Assembly (NCBI RefSeq): GCF_913062585.1 | Contig: NZ_CAJXWX010000006.1 | Span: 1-64,000 of the forward strand | Reading direction: 5' to 3' | DNA: 64,000 bases | DNA from: an uncultured Sphingomonas sp. | Lineage (GTDB): Bacteria; Pseudomonadota; Alphaproteobacteria; Sphingomonadales; Sphingomonadaceae | Shown: in pieces, positions 34,961 to 44,765 of the stretch | How the letters are laid out: each line of letters starts with the position of its first letter | Numbering within the stretch: position 1 is the first letter of the stretch | The notes under the pieces: model-generated | What the model was told of the DNA's origin: nothing | Seen by the model: only the letters and a program-made list of their open reading frames with translations | The model's database searches: none | Translations under genes and position numbers: made by a program

Positions 34961-35562
34961 AGCCGGACGATATCGGTCGCGATACGCTCGGCTTCGTCGG
35001 GATCGTGCGTGACCATCAGGATCGGCACCCCGGTCCGGTCGCGCACCGCGACCAGCGCGTCGAGGATCTCCCCCCGGCGCGGCCGGTCGAGCGAGGAGAG
35101 CGGCTCGTCAAGCAATAGCACGCGCGGGTTGCTGAGCAGCGCCCGTCCGATCGCGACGCGCCGCGCTTCGCCGCCCGACAGGCTGCGCGGCCAGCGATCC
35201 AGGAGATGGCCGATGCCCAGCATCGCGATCACACCGTCCCAATCCCCACCCCCACGCGGGCGACCGTAACGGAGATTGGCGGCGACCCGCATATGTGGGA
35301 AGAGCCGGGGCTCCTGAAAGACATAGCCGATGCGGCGGCTTTCGGGCTTCAGGTCGATCCCGGCCCGATCATCGAACAGCATCTCGCCACCCACCCGGAC
35401 ATGCCCGGCATCGGGCCGCAACAGCCCTGCGACCATTTGCAGGATGCTGGTCTTGCCGACGCCCGACGGACCGAACAACACGGTCGCCCCCGGGCCGGTG
35501 GCAAAGCGCGCAGCAATGGCGACATCGCCCCGCCGGACGGCAAGATCGACGTCAAAGGACAT
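34957..35562 (-). CDS. modC: Molybdate ABC transporter ATP-binding protein, short form
   Basis: A 201-residue ABC ATPase: Walker A GPSGVGKTS (near residue 32), Q-loop YVFQEPRLFPHM, signature LSGGEARRVAIGRALL, Walker B VLLLDEP and switch VTHDPDEAE. It is placed after modA and modB. Usual ModC proteins are about 350 residues with a C-terminal molybdate-binding (TOBE/MOP) domain; here the protein ends directly after the nucleotide-binding domain, so transport would lack that regulatory input. Its start overlaps the end of modB by 11 bases. Confidence 0.88.
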   Translation of the reverse strand: MSFDVDLAVRRGDVAIAARFATGPGATVLFGPSGVGKTSILQMVAGLLRPDAGHVRVGGEMLFDDRAGIDLKPESRRIGYVFQEPRLFPHMRVAANLRYGRPRGGGDWDGVIAMLGIGHLLDRWPRSLSGGEARRVAIGRALLSNPRVLLLDEPLSSLDRPRRGEILDALVAVRDRTGVPILMVTHDPDEAERIATDIVRL

Positions 35563-36244
35563 GAAGCCCCCGCCCCATACGGCGCGCCAGCCATTCGGAT
35601 GCGACGAGGGCGATCAGCGACAAGACCACCGACACGGCGGCCAGCCGCCACACCATGTCCTCGCCCCCCGGTCGCTGGAGCGCGGAATAGATGGCGAGCG
35701 GCAGGGTCGCGGTCTCACCGGGCACATTGGAGACGAAGGTGATCGTCGCGCCGAACTCGCCGATCGACCGGGCGAACCCCAGCACCAATCCGGCGAGGAT
35801 CCCCGGCGCGCACAGCGGCAGGGTGATGGTCGCAAAGACCCGGCCCCGCCCCGCACCCAATGTGCGCGCCGCCTGCTCCAGACGCGGATCGACCGCCTCG
35901 ATCGACAGCCGGATCGCCCGCACGACAAGGGGCAAGGCCATGACCGCCGACGCGATCGCCGCCCCGGTCCAGCGGAAGAGGACGCTCACCCCGAACCAAG
36001 CCTCCAGCCAATGCCCGATCGGCCCATCCGGTCCAAAGGCCAGCAGCAGGACCCAGCCCGTCACCACCGGCGGCACGACCAGCGGCAGGTGAACCACGCC
36101 GTCAAGCAACACCCGTCCGGGAAACCGCCCCCGCGCGAGCGCCCAGGCCAGGGCGAACGCGAGCGGCAAGGTGACGAGCATCGCCGTGCCGCCGACCAGC
36201 AGCGAAAGCCGGACGACACCCCATTCCTCCGGCGACAGGATCAT
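35552..36244 (-). CDS. modB: Molybdate ABC transporter permease
   Basis: The membrane component of the molybdate importer, about 230 residues and five to six membrane segments. It contains LPLVVPPVVTGWVLLLAFGPDGPIG, the EAA-type loop (EAVDPRLEQAARTLGAGRGRVFATITLPL) that docks on the ATPase, and ARSIGEFGATITFVSNVPGETATLPLAIY, a ModB hallmark. ATG 36244 (MILSPEEWGVV) fits better than longer starts because it leaves a four-base gap after modA and precedes the first helix. Confidence 0.92.
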   Translation of the reverse strand: MILSPEEWGVVRLSLLVGGTAMLVTLPLAFALAWALARGRFPGRVLLDGVVHLPLVVPPVVTGWVLLLAFGPDGPIGHWLEAWFGVSVLFRWTGAAIASAVMALPLVVRAIRLSIEAVDPRLEQAARTLGAGRGRVFATITLPLCAPGILAGLVLGFARSIGEFGATITFVSNVPGETATLPLAIYSALQRPGGEDMVWRLAAVSVVLSLIALVASEWLARRMGRGLHVL

Positions 36245-36248
36245 ACCG

Positions 36249-37001
36249 TCATCGCGTCGCGAAACCATAGCGGCGGAAGATCGCCTTGCCCTCACCCGAC
36301 AGCAGGAACCGGCGGAATCCCTCGCCTTCCGGATTGGTCGAGGCCTTCAGGCGGGCGAGCGGATAGGTGATGGGGGGATGGCTGGCCGCCGGGAAGAGGC
36401 CGACGACATGGACACGCGGCGAGGCCTTCGCATCCGTGGCGTAGACGATGCCGTAAGGCGCCGCGCCGCGCTCTACCAAGGCGAGTGCGGCCCGGACATT
36501 CTCGGCACGCACGACATGCGGCGCGACCATGGCCCATGCCCCCAGCTTTTCGAGCGCCGCCTTGCCATATTTGCCCGCGGGCACGCTGTCGGTATCGGCC
36601 ATGGCGAGCGGCCCTGCGGACAGTGTCCGGCCAAGCGTCCGCGTCGTCACCTGCCCGCCCTTGCCCAAAGGCGCGATCACGACCAGCCGGTTGCCCAGAA
36701 AGGCGCTCCGCGTCCTGTCGGCGAGCAACCCGTCCTTTTGCAGGACGTCCATCCATTCCTCATCCGCCGAGGCGAACAGGTCCGCCTTGCCGCCCGCCTG
36801 CACCTGGCGCGCGAGGGCCGAAGAGGCCGCGAAGGAAATGACCGGGCGGGGGTGACCCTTTTTCGCCCAGGCATCGGCGGCGGCGGTCATCGATTCCTGA
36901 AGGCTGGCGGCGGCGAGGACCAGCGGGGGGCGGTCCTGCCCCATTGCCGGCACCGCCACACACAAAGCGCCGATCAGCGCGGCAAATCGTAATCCCATCA
37001 T
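36249..37001 (-). CDS. modA: Molybdate-binding periplasmic protein
   Basis: The 250-residue substrate-binding protein of the molybdate transporter. Signal peptide MMGLRFAALIGALCVAVPAMG; mature start PPLVLAAASLQESMTAAADAW with the oxyanion-binding Ser, then ISFAASSALARQVQAGGKADLFASADEEWMD, and YGIVYATDAKASPRVHVVGLFP further on. It leads the modA-modB-modC operon that supplies molybdenum cofactor synthesis. I looked for a ModE-type palindrome upstream and did not find one. Confidence 0.92.
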   Translation of the reverse strand: MMGLRFAALIGALCVAVPAMGQDRPPLVLAAASLQESMTAAADAWAKKGHPRPVISFAASSALARQVQAGGKADLFASADEEWMDVLQKDGLLADRTRSAFLGNRLVVIAPLGKGGQVTTRTLGRTLSAGPLAMADTDSVPAGKYGKAALEKLGAWAMVAPHVVRAENVRAALALVERGAAPYGIVYATDAKASPRVHVVGLFPAASHPPITYPLARLKASTNPEGEGFRRFLLSGEGKAIFRRYGFATR

Positions 37002-37074
37002 TGGCGCACCCCTTTTCGCCTTGATGGCGTCGATAGGCTGTAACGCGCAAGGAACGATTTTATTCCCCTGAATT

Positions 37075-37200
37075 CCTCCCCAAGCGCGCTTGGGGAGGTG
37101 GCAGGGCGCAAGCCCTGACGGAGGGGCCTTGGCGGGCGTGGGCCTTGCCCCTCCACCACCGCTACGCGGCGGTCCCCCTCCCCAAGCGAGCTTGGGGAGG
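37075..37200. repeat. Dispersed palindromic element type B, copy 1
   Basis: About 126 bases between modA and lepA. Both ends are self-complementary (CCTCCCCAAGC...GCTTGGGGAGG). Read on the minus strand, the interior has GGGGGACCGCCGCG, GTGGTGGAGGGG, CCCCTCCGTCAG and CTGCCACCTCCCC in the same order as the copy at 52557-52675. The end stems differ in sequence between copies but keep pairing. It lies eight bases after the lepA stop and could end lepA transcription. Confidence 0.8.
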
Positions 37201-37208
37201 AATAGGGT

Positions 37209-39020
37209 TTACGCCTCGTCGCCCATGCGGAGCGCCGCAATGAACGCTTCCTGCGGGATGCTGACCGAGCCGTACTCGCGCATCTTTGCCTTACCCTTTT
37301 TCTGCTTTTCCAGCAGCTTGCGCTTACGCGTTGCGTCGCCGCCATAGCATTTGGCGGTCACGTCCTTGCGCATCGCGCTGATCGTCTCGCGCGCAATCAC
37401 CTTGCCGCCGATCGCCGCCTGGATCGGGATCTTGAACAAGTGGCGTGGGATCAGTTCCTTCAGCCGCTCGCACATGCCGCGCCCGCGCGTTTCGGCGGTG
37501 CCGCGGTGGACGATCATCGACAGCGCGTCGACCGGCTCTTCATTGACCAGGATCGACATCTTGACGAGGTCGCCCTCACGATAGCCGATCTGGTGATAGT
37601 CGAAGCTGGCATAGCCCTTGGACAGCGACTTCAGCCGATCGTAGAAGTCGAACACGACTTCGTTGAGCGGCAGTTCATAGGTCGCCTGCGCACGGCCGCC
37701 GACGTAAGTGAGGTTCTTCTGGATGCCGCGCCGGTCCTGGCACAGCTTCAGGATCGAGCCCAGATATTCGTCCGGGACATAGATGGTCGCCTCGATCCAC
37801 GGCTCGCTGATCGACTCGATCTTGTTGGGATCGGGCATGTCGGCGGGGTTGTGCAGGTCGATCTGCCCGCCACCATGGGTCAGCTCGATCTGGTACACCA
37901 CCGACGGCGCGGTGGTGATGAGGTCGAGGTCATATTCGCGGGTCAGACGCTCCTGGATGATCTCCAGGTGGAGCAGCCCCAGGAAGCCGCAGCGGAAGCC
38001 GAAGCCGAGCGCGGCCGACGTCTCCATCTCGAAGCTGAACGAGGCGTCGTTCAGCCGCAGCTTGCTGATCGACTCGCGCAGCTTTTCGAAGTCGTTGGCA
38101 TCGACCGGGAACAGGCCGCAGAACACGACCGGCTGGACTTCCTTGAAGCCCGGCAGCGCCTGTTCGGTCGGCTTCTTGGCGTCGGTCAGCGTGTCGCCGA
38201 CCCGCGCCTGCGCCACGTCCTTGATCTGCGCGGTGATGAAGCCGATCTCGCCCACGCCCAGCTCGGTCAGCTGCTCGATCTTGGGGCGGAAACAGCCGAC
38301 GCGGTCGATCAGATGGGTGGTGCCCGCCTGCATGAACTTGATCTGCTGCCCCTTTTTCAGGGTGCCTTCCATCACGCGGACCAGGATGACGACGCCCAGA
38401 TAGGGGTCGTACCAGCTGTCGACCAGCATCGCCTTCAGCGGCGCGGCCGCATCGCCCTTGGGCGCCGGGATGTTCTTGACGATCGCTTCCAGGATGTCGC
38501 CGATGCCGATGCCCGACTTGGCGCTGGCCAGCACCGCGCCCGAGGCATCAATGCCGATCACATCCTCGATCTCGGCGCGAACCTTTTCGGGTTCGGCGGC
38601 GGGCAGGTCGATCTTGTTGATGACGGGCACGATCTCATGGTCATGCTCGATCGACTGATAGACGTTCGCCAGCGTCTGCGCCTCGACGCCCTGGGCGGCG
38701 TCGACGACCAGCAGCGCACCTTCGCACGCCGCCAGCGACCGGCTGACCTCATAGGCGAAGTCGACATGGCCCGGCGTGTCCATCAGGTTCAGCGTATAGG
38801 TCTCGCCGTCCTGCGCCTTGTAGGCCAGGCGCACGGTCTGCGCCTTGATGGTGATGCCGCGTTCCTTCTCGATCTCCATATTGTCGAGAACCTGTTCGCT
38901 CATCTCCCGGTCGGTTAGGCCGCCGGTGAACTGGATCAGGCGATCGGCGAGCGTCGACTTGCCATGGTCGATATGCGCGATGATGGAGAAATTGCGAATC
39001 TTGTCGAGCGGCGTGGTCAT
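37209..39020 (-). CDS. lepA: Elongation factor 4 (LepA)
   Basis: A 603-residue ribosome-associated GTPase that back-translocates or remodels stalled ribosomes. GTPase motifs are [14 protein letters not shown] (G1), GITIKAQTV (G2), [10 protein letters not shown] (G3), NKIDLP (G4) and SAKSG (G5). LepA-specific parts are [34 protein letters not shown] and the C-terminal domain [38 protein letters not shown]. The length is standard. It is a single gene with a palindromic element immediately after the stop. Confidence 0.98.
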   Translation of the reverse strand: MTTPLDKIRNFSIIAHIDHGKSTLADRLIQFTGGLTDREMSEQVLDNMEIEKERGITIKAQTVRLAYKAQDGETYTLNLMDTPGHVDFAYEVSRSLAACEGALLVVDAAQGVEAQTLANVYQSIEHDHEIVPVINKIDLPAAEPEKVRAEIEDVIGIDASGAVLASAKSGIGIGDILEAIVKNIPAPKGDAAAPLKAMLVDSWYDPYLGVVILVRVMEGTLKKGQQIKFMQAGTTHLIDRVGCFRPKIEQLTELGVGEIGFITAQIKDVAQARVGDTLTDAKKPTEQALPGFKEVQPVVFCGLFPVDANDFEKLRESISKLRLNDASFSFEMETSAALGFGFRCGFLGLLHLEIIQERLTREYDLDLITTAPSVVYQIELTHGGGQIDLHNPADMPDPNKIESISEPWIEATIYVPDEYLGSILKLCQDRRGIQKNLTYVGGRAQATYELPLNEVVFDFYDRLKSLSKGYASFDYHQIGYREGDLVKMSILVNEEPVDALSMIVHRGTAETRGRGMCERLKELIPRHLFKIPIQAAIGGKVIARETISAMRKDVTAKCYGGDATRKRKLLEKQKKGKAKMREYGSVSIPQEAFIAALRMGDEA

Positions 39021-39133
39021 GATTCCGCAGCGCCTAGCCTGTCCTGCGCCGGAGTGCTAGACGCCAGCCACGTGGATGATCGTGTTGGGAGCACGCATCC
39101 CGTTGAACATACGGTCTGTTGGGGAGCGTACCA

Positions 39134-40126
39134 ATGTCCAAATTCACCTTCGCCGCCGTCATGGCGAGTGTCAGCCTGATCGTCGTCCAACCCGCCGCCG
39201 CGCAAAAGCTTGCAAAGCCGACCAGTGGCCAGCGTCTTCAAGATGCGACGGCCAATGACGTGCCGCATTGCGCCCGCAAATTGGGAACGCTGTCGATCGT
39301 CGATGGCGATACGTCCAGCGTGACGGGCGCCTGGAACCTTGCGCCGCCGTCCAAGCTGCTCAAGGTCCTTGTGCAGCGTTCGGGTTGCTTCAACCTGGTG
39401 GACCGTGGCGCCGGCCTGAATGCGGCGGAGCGTGAGCGGGCGCTGGGCGGCAATCTGGGCCTGCAACGCGGGTCCAATGTCGGCCAGGGACAGGTGAAGG
39501 CTGCGGACTATGTCCTGGTGGCCGAGGTCCAGGGCGCCAATTCCGACGCCAGCGGCAGCGGCGCCGCCGCCGGGATCGGTGGCCTGCTGGGTGGCCGCGT
39601 CGGCGGCCTGCTGGGCGGGATCAAGTCGAAGAAGATGGAGGCGAACACCGTCCTGTCGCTGACGAACGTCCGCACGACCGAGACGATCGCGACCGAGGAT
39701 GGCTATGCCGCCAAGAACAACCTGTCGCTGGGCGGCGGCGGCTTCTTCGCGGTCGCGGGTGCGGTCGGCGGCGGCTATGACAATACCGATATCGGTCGCA
39801 TCGTGACGCTGTCGTTCATCCAGGCCTATTCCAAGCTGGTCAGCGGCCTGGGCCTGCTGACGCCCGGCGCGGCGGGAACGGCGGAGGCGGCTCCTGCCAA
39901 GACCTTCACCGCGCAGGCCGATCTCGCCCTGCGCAGCAGCGCCTCGGCGGGGGGCAAGGTGATCCGTACGATCCCCGCTGGCGCGACCGTCTATCCGACC
40001 GGGACCAAGAACGGCCTGTGGTGGGAAGTGGCGGACGAAAACGACAATGTCGGCTGGGTTCTGAATACCAAGCTGGCGCCCTCGGGCCTGTCGCCGGATC
40101 GCCCCTCGCTGCACAGCACCCACTGA
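39134..40126 (+). CDS. Exported CsgG-like protein with C-terminal SH3 domain
   Basis: A 330-residue exported protein (signal peptide FTFAAVMASVSLIVVQPAAAQ) starting at ATG 39134 behind GGGGAG. The middle resembles the CsgG/curli-assembly lipoprotein family (GTLSIVDGD, PPSKLLKVLVQRSGCFNLVDRGAGLNAAERERAL, KAADYVLVAEVQG), interrupted by a Gly/Ala-rich stretch. The last 60 or so residues form an SH3_3-type domain (FTAQADLALRSSASAGGKVIRTIPAGATVYPTGTKNGLWWEVADENDNVGWVLNTKL). There is no lipobox Cys near the signal cleavage site. A role in envelope binding or secretion is likely but unproven. Confidence 0.75.
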   Translation: MSKFTFAAVMASVSLIVVQPAAAQKLAKPTSGQRLQDATANDVPHCARKLGTLSIVDGDTSSVTGAWNLAPPSKLLKVLVQRSGCFNLVDRGAGLNAAERERALGGNLGLQRGSNVGQGQVKAADYVLVAEVQGANSDASGSGAAAGIGGLLGGRVGGLLGGIKSKKMEANTVLSLTNVRTTETIATEDGYAAKNNLSLGGGGFFAVAGAVGGGYDNTDIGRIVTLSFIQAYSKLVSGLGLLTPGAAGTAEAAPAKTFTAQADLALRSSASAGGKVIRTIPAGATVYPTGTKNGLWWEVADENDNVGWVLNTKLAPSGLSPDRPSLHSTH

Positions 40127-40295
40127 TCCACCCGGCGTGACGGGGCGGTTTTTCCACCCCTTCACCGGCCCTTGCACCAGCCGCCTCGCAAGTTTCTTGC
40201 GGGGCGGTTTCTTTGGCGTGCGATGTCACGGGAATCCGACCACGACCGTCGAAGCGGCTGGGGTGCCCCCGAAGGGAATGATGCTATGGTGAAAA

Positions 40296-40372
40296 TGGTC
40301 GGGGAGAGAGGATTCGAACCTCCGGCCCCTGCCTCCCGAAGGCAGTGCTCTACCAGGCTGAGCTACTCCCCG
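40296..40372 (-). tRNA. tRNA-Pro (CGG)
   Basis: On the minus strand a 77-base tRNA folds completely: acceptor CGGGGAG (from 40372) with CTCCCCG (to 40300), D-arm with AGCTCAGCCTGGTAGAGC, anticodon stem CTGCC/GGCAG around TTCGGGA giving anticodon CGG, T-arm GGAGGTTCGAATCCTCT, discriminator A and an encoded CCA (40298-40296). It reads CCG proline codons. It sits between the CsgG-like gene and the DUF815 ATPase gene. Confidence 0.97.
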
Positions 40373-40490
40373 ACTAGAGAGTACGGATCGGTTTTCAGAG
40401 CCTTTCGGGAAGGCCGATCCGTGCTGGAGGCGCGCCAATAGCCAGCGGTTTGGGCGGGCGCAAGTGGTTTTTATTCCGTCAGCGAAATTC

Positions 40491-41309
40491 TTACAGCGAA
40501 CGCCCCATCCGCCCCGCCAGATCGACCACATATTGCCAGGCGACCCGCCCCGACCGGCTGCCCCGCCGCGTTGCCCAGTTGACCGCCTCGTCGCCGTCGA
40601 ACGGCAGGTCGTAACGCTCGGCATAGCCACGCACGATCGCCAGATAGCCGTCCTGGTCGAGCGTGTGGAAACCCAGGCTGAGCCCGAAACGGTCGGCCAG
40701 CGCCAGCTGATCGTCGACCACGTCGCGCGGATTGATCGCGCTGTCCTGCTCGCTCAGGTCGCGGGGCAGCAGGTGACGACGATTGGCGGTGACGAGCAGC
40801 CGGACATGGGCGGGCCGCGCCTCGGCCCCGCCGTCGAGCAGCGAGCGCAGCTTGCGCGCCTCGCCCGCCCCGTCGAACCCCAGATCGTCGATGAAGACGG
40901 CAAAGGCGCGGTCCACGCCCTCCAGCGCGGCGAACAGCTCGGGCAGGCTGTCGAGGCTTTCGACCGACACCAGCGCCAGCCGCCCGGGCCGATCCGCCTG
41001 GACCGCCGCGACACCGGCCTTGACCAACGCCGACTTGCCCGTGCCCCGCGCACCCCATAGCAGCACGTCCTGCGCCGCGTGACCATCGGCCAGCCGATAC
41101 AGATTGGCGAGCAGCGCTTCCCGCTGGCGCTCCAGGCCGTGCAGCAGGGACAGCGGCACCGGCGCGAACCCGCGTGCGGCGTGAAGCGCTCCCCCGCGCC
41201 ACAGATAGGCCGGATGCGCGAGCGGATCGGCCGATGGCGATGGTGGCGGCGCGAGACGTTCGAGCGCGGCGGCGATGCGTTCCAGAACAGGGATGGTAGG
41301 ATCGATCAT
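40491..41309 (-). CDS. DUF815-family AAA ATPase
   Basis: A cytoplasmic P-loop ATPase of about 272 residues. Walker A is WGARGTGKSALVKA, Walker B FAVFIDDLGFD, sensor region VRLLVTANRRHLLPRD, and DVVDDQLALADRFGLSLGFHTLDQDGYLAIV follows. This matches the DUF815 proteins widespread in alphaproteobacteria, whose function is not established. ATG 41309 (MIDPTIPVLERI) is preferred over an upstream in-frame start. It lies downstream of the TPR gene on the same strand with 37 bases between. Confidence 0.85.
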   Translation of the reverse strand: MIDPTIPVLERIAAALERLAPPPSPSADPLAHPAYLWRGGALHAARGFAPVPLSLLHGLERQREALLANLYRLADGHAAQDVLLWGARGTGKSALVKAGVAAVQADRPGRLALVSVESLDSLPELFAALEGVDRAFAVFIDDLGFDGAGEARKLRSLLDGGAEARPAHVRLLVTANRRHLLPRDLSEQDSAINPRDVVDDQLALADRFGLSLGFHTLDQDGYLAIVRGYAERYDLPFDGDEAVNWATRRGSRSGRVAWQYVVDLAGRMGRSL

Positions 41310-41346
41310 GGCCCTGCTGGTAGGGCACCCCCCGCCCCCTGCCAAG

Positions 41347-43380
41347 CTAGAGCGCGGCGCGGTGTGCCTGGATCGTCAGATCGCCGGGCGCCAGCGCCAG
41401 CGCCTTGTCGAACAGCTGCCGTGCGCCGTCCGTCTCTCCGGCGGCGGCCAGGGCGGCGCCATAGGCGTCGACCACCGCCGCATTCATCGGCGCCAGACCA
41501 TAGGCCGCGGCGCCGTAACGCCGCGCCACCACATCGTCACCGGAGCGGACATAGGCGATCGTCAGGTCGTGGAGCAGCGCCACGTCGCGCAGCCCCAGTT
41601 GCTCGCGAAGGCCCTCCAGCGTCTCGATCGCATCGTCCCATTGCCCGGCGGCCATCTGCCACTGGGCGAGCAGACGGCGGCCGACGATGCTTTGCGGGTT
41701 CTGGGAAAGGTACAGGCCCAGGCTGATCGCCGCGTCCCGAGTACGCCCGGCGCGCTGATAGCTGTCGACCAGGCGCAACATCGTGGGTTCGTCGAAGGTC
41801 AGGTCGGCGGCGCGCGCATAAGGCGCGATCGCATCGGCAACGCGGCCCGCCGTCGCCAGCGTGTCGCCATAGGCCATCTGGGCGGCGGGCGCGCCGGGGC
41901 TCGCCCGCACCAGCGCCAATGCCGCCCGGATGGCCGCCGCCCGGTCGACACGGCTGGCCAGTCCCCGGATCACGCCCAGGGCATAGGTGGGGTCCGTCGG
42001 CGCGTCCTGCGCCGCGATGACCATGTCACCCAGCGGCTGGTCCGGGAGGAAGATCGCCGCGTCCCCGCGCTGGCCGCTCGACGCGCGGTCGATCAGCGAA
42101 GCCCCGTCCGTCTGTCCGGACAGTATCCGCGATGCCAGACGAAGGGCATAGCCATCGGCATCCGCCCGCGACAGGATCGGACGCAGCGTCGCGAACGCCG
42201 CCGCCCGGTCGCCCGCCTCGATCTGGGCCGCAGCCAGCAAACGACGCGCCGCCACGTTCATCGGCTGCATCGTGACCAGCCGGCTCCAGGCCCGTACCGC
42301 AGGCTGGGGTCGCCGCTGGGCATAGGCGATCGCGCCTTCCAGCAGCGCGACCGAGGGCCGGGCGTAGAGGGCACGCCCCGTCAACTGCATGGCGTGCCCG
42401 GCCAGGGCAAAGCGCCCGGCCCGCGCCGCGATCACCGCCTGCAGATAATAGGCCTCCGGACTGCCGGGCAGCGACACCAGCGCCGTGCGGGCCGCCGCCA
42501 GCGCCTCGGTCGCGCGGCCCAGATCGCCGAGCGTCGCGGCATATTGGATCAGGGCGGGATGGTGATAGGGATCGCGCCTCAGCGCCGCCTGGAACCAGGG
42601 GAGCCCAGCCATCAGGCCGTAACGGGCGCGAACGACCTCGCCTTGCAGGGTCAGGGCATCGGGATCGGCGGGGGCCAGGGCCGCCGCACGCGCCGCGGCG
42701 CGCGCCGCACCGTCCATATCGCCCGCCCCGAACCGGCTGCGCCCCAGATCGGTCCAGGCCCGCGCATCGTTCGGATAACGTTCGACCAGATCCTCCAGGC
42801 TCTGCCGCAGGGCCGCGCCGCCGCCGCCCTGCGCCGCCGCCAGCCACGCCGCCATGCGCATCATCGCGGGATCGCGGTCGAGCGGCATACGGTCGACCGC
42901 ATCCTGCGCGCCCGCGAGGTTGCCGAGCAGCAACCGCGCCTCGACCCGCGCGGCCAGCGTCCGCGCCATCGGCACCCCATCGGCGAGCGCCCGGTCGAGG
43001 GCCGCCTCGGCCGTCACCCCCTGCCCCAGCAACAGGCTGGTGCGGGCCAGCATCATCTGCGCCGCCGCCGATCGAGGGGCGGCATCGGCCGCCCGCATCG
43101 CCTGATCGTGCGCCGCGTGATAATTTCCGGCCTCCAGCGCGGCGCTCGCCCGGCGCACCGCCAGCACCGGGTCGACGGGCGGCTTGCCACCATGGACAAG
43201 GACCAGCAGACCGCCGACGGCCAGTGCCAGGATCGCCAGCAATGCGACGACCCGCGCGCGCCGCCGGATCGAACGGCGCCACCAGATGCGCCGTTTGCGT
43301 CGCATCATCGGATAGGGCTGGGACGCACGGCGATCCCGCCCCTTATAGGGTGGCGGCCGCTGTCCGGAGATGGTGTTCAC
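41347..43380 (-). CDS. Membrane-anchored tetratricopeptide-repeat protein
   Basis: A 677-residue protein with a very basic N-terminus, one membrane segment (VVALLAILALAVGGLLVLV, about residues 44-62) and then some 15 TPR-like helical repeats (for example AAAQMMLARTSLLLGQGVTAEAALDRALADG and ARAWTDLGRSRFGAGDMDGAARAAARAAALAP). The bulk should face the periplasm. Its ATG overlaps the stop of the sugar transferase gene (ATGA at 43377-43380). TPR proteins of this layout accompany exopolysaccharide or PEP-CTERM loci, so a scaffolding role in polysaccharide assembly is likely. Confidence 0.8.
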   Translation of the reverse strand: MNTISGQRPPPYKGRDRRASQPYPMMRRKRRIWWRRSIRRRARVVALLAILALAVGGLLVLVHGGKPPVDPVLAVRRASAALEAGNYHAAHDQAMRAADAAPRSAAAQMMLARTSLLLGQGVTAEAALDRALADGVPMARTLAARVEARLLLGNLAGAQDAVDRMPLDRDPAMMRMAAWLAAAQGGGGAALRQSLEDLVERYPNDARAWTDLGRSRFGAGDMDGAARAAARAAALAPADPDALTLQGEVVRARYGLMAGLPWFQAALRRDPYHHPALIQYAATLGDLGRATEALAAARTALVSLPGSPEAYYLQAVIAARAGRFALAGHAMQLTGRALYARPSVALLEGAIAYAQRRPQPAVRAWSRLVTMQPMNVAARRLLAAAQIEAGDRAAAFATLRPILSRADADGYALRLASRILSGQTDGASLIDRASSGQRGDAAIFLPDQPLGDMVIAAQDAPTDPTYALGVIRGLASRVDRAAAIRAALALVRASPGAPAAQMAYGDTLATAGRVADAIAPYARAADLTFDEPTMLRLVDSYQRAGRTRDAAISLGLYLSQNPQSIVGRRLLAQWQMAAGQWDDAIETLEGLREQLGLRDVALLHDLTIAYVRSGDDVVARRYGAAAYGLAPMNAAVVDAYGAALAAAGETDGARQLFDKALALAPGDLTIQAHRAAL

Positions 43381-44765
43381 CGTGCGCCCGACGGCCAGAG
43401 TATCACCCGCAGCGTCTGCAACAGGATCAGGGCATCCAGGAAGGGGGAATAATTCTTGGCGTAATAAAGGTCATATTCCAGCTTGTGCCGCGCATCCTCG
43501 ATCGAAGCGCCATAAGGGTAGTTCAGCTGCGCCCAGCCGGTGATCCCGGGTTTTACCATGTGCCGTTCGGCGTAGAAAGGAATTCGCTGTTCCAGCTGCT
43601 CGACGAACTGCGGCCGCTCGGGACGCGGGCCGACAAAGCTCATCTCGCCCATCAGGACGGACCAGATTTGCGGGAGTTCGTCGATCCGGACCTTGCGGAT
43701 GAAGCGCCCGATCCGGGTGATGCGGGGATCGTCCTTTTCGGCCCAGACCGCCTGTCCGGCGACTTCGGCGTCCTGGCGCATCGAACGCAGCTTCAGGATA
43801 TCGAACGGCTCGTTGAACAGGCCGATGCGCCGCTGCCGGTAAAAGGCCGGCCCGTGGGATTCTAGCCGGATGGCGATTGCGGTGAGCGTGATGACCGGGA
43901 TGGCCACGACCAGCAATATCAGGCTGACCGATATGTCGAACGCCCGCTTGAACATCGCGGACCACATTCGTCCGGACGAAAAACCCTCGGAAAAGATCAG
44001 CCAGCTGTGGCTGACCGAAGCGAGGTCGATCCGGCCGGTCTGGCGCTCCAGAAAGCTCGACAGTTCCGACACCTGGACCCCGGTCGTCCGGACCCGCAAC
44101 AGGTCCTGATAGGGGAGTGCGTTGCGGCGTTCCTGCAGGGCCAGCACGACCTCGCTGGCGTCGCGATCAATCACGAAGGCCCGCAGGCTGGGGATGTCGC
44201 TGCGCGGAACGGCATGGGCCACGGCCGTCTCACCGGGGTTCATCGCGATCGCGCCCGCGACCACGAAATTCGATCCCGGCACTCCCGACAACTGCACGAT
44301 CTGCGCGGCGCGCTCGCCCGCCCCCATCAGGATGACCCGTCGCTTGAACCGGTCGCCGCCCAGCACCCGCCCCAGCAATCCCCGCACCACCACCAGCAGG
44401 ACGACGGCGATGATCATCGAGAAGAACAGGCTCGAACGCCAATAGGACAGGTTGGGAAAGAAGAAGAAGATCAGCGACAGGAAGATCACGCCCAGCGAGA
44501 TCGCGACCATCAGCCGCGCCGCGGCGAAACGCAGCGACAGAAAGGAAGCGGCGGAATAGGCCCCCACGGCCATGAGCGCGATCTGGAGCGGGACGGCGAA
44601 ACTCAGGACCTGTGGCAGGCGATCGAGCAGGGGCCCCGCCGGAAAACCGACCTGCCGGGCCCGCAACAGCCAGCCCAGCTCCGCAGCCGTCATCAGGAGG
44701 AAAAAATCGACCAGCCCGAGCAACAATGCCGCGTGGGGGACATAATGTTTGAACAGGCGAATCAT
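43377..44765 (-). CDS. Polyprenyl glycosylphosphotransferase (exopolysaccharide-initiating sugar transferase)
   Basis: A 462-residue inner-membrane enzyme that transfers a sugar-1-phosphate from a nucleotide sugar to undecaprenyl phosphate, the first step of exopolysaccharide repeat assembly. Four to five N-terminal membrane segments, a CoA-binding-like central domain (RRVILMGAGERAAQIVQL), one more helix (KRAFDISVSLILLVVAIPVITL), then the catalytic domain with YRQRRIGLFNEPFDILKLRSM, RIGRFIRKVRIDELPQIWSV, GEMSFVGPRPERP and KPGITGWAQLNYPYGAS. The layout resembles the PEP-CTERM/EpsH-associated type. It is divergent from manC. Confidence 0.9.
   Translation of the reverse strand: MIRLFKHYVPHAALLLGLVDFFLLMTAAELGWLLRARQVGFPAGPLLDRLPQVLSFAVPLQIALMAVGAYSAASFLSLRFAAARLMVAISLGVIFLSLIFFFFPNLSYWRSSLFFSMIIAVVLLVVVRGLLGRVLGGDRFKRRVILMGAGERAAQIVQLSGVPGSNFVVAGAIAMNPGETAVAHAVPRSDIPSLRAFVIDRDASEVVLALQERRNALPYQDLLRVRTTGVQVSELSSFLERQTGRIDLASVSHSWLIFSEGFSSGRMWSAMFKRAFDISVSLILLVVAIPVITLTAIAIRLESHGPAFYRQRRIGLFNEPFDILKLRSMRQDAEVAGQAVWAEKDDPRITRIGRFIRKVRIDELPQIWSVLMGEMSFVGPRPERPQFVEQLEQRIPFYAERHMVKPGITGWAQLNYPYGASIEDARHKLEYDLYYAKNYSPFLDALILLQTLRVILWPSGAR

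Noticed and set aside
37002..37074. A ModE-type operator upstream of modA
   Set aside because: No palindrome with the CGnTATA-like arms was found.
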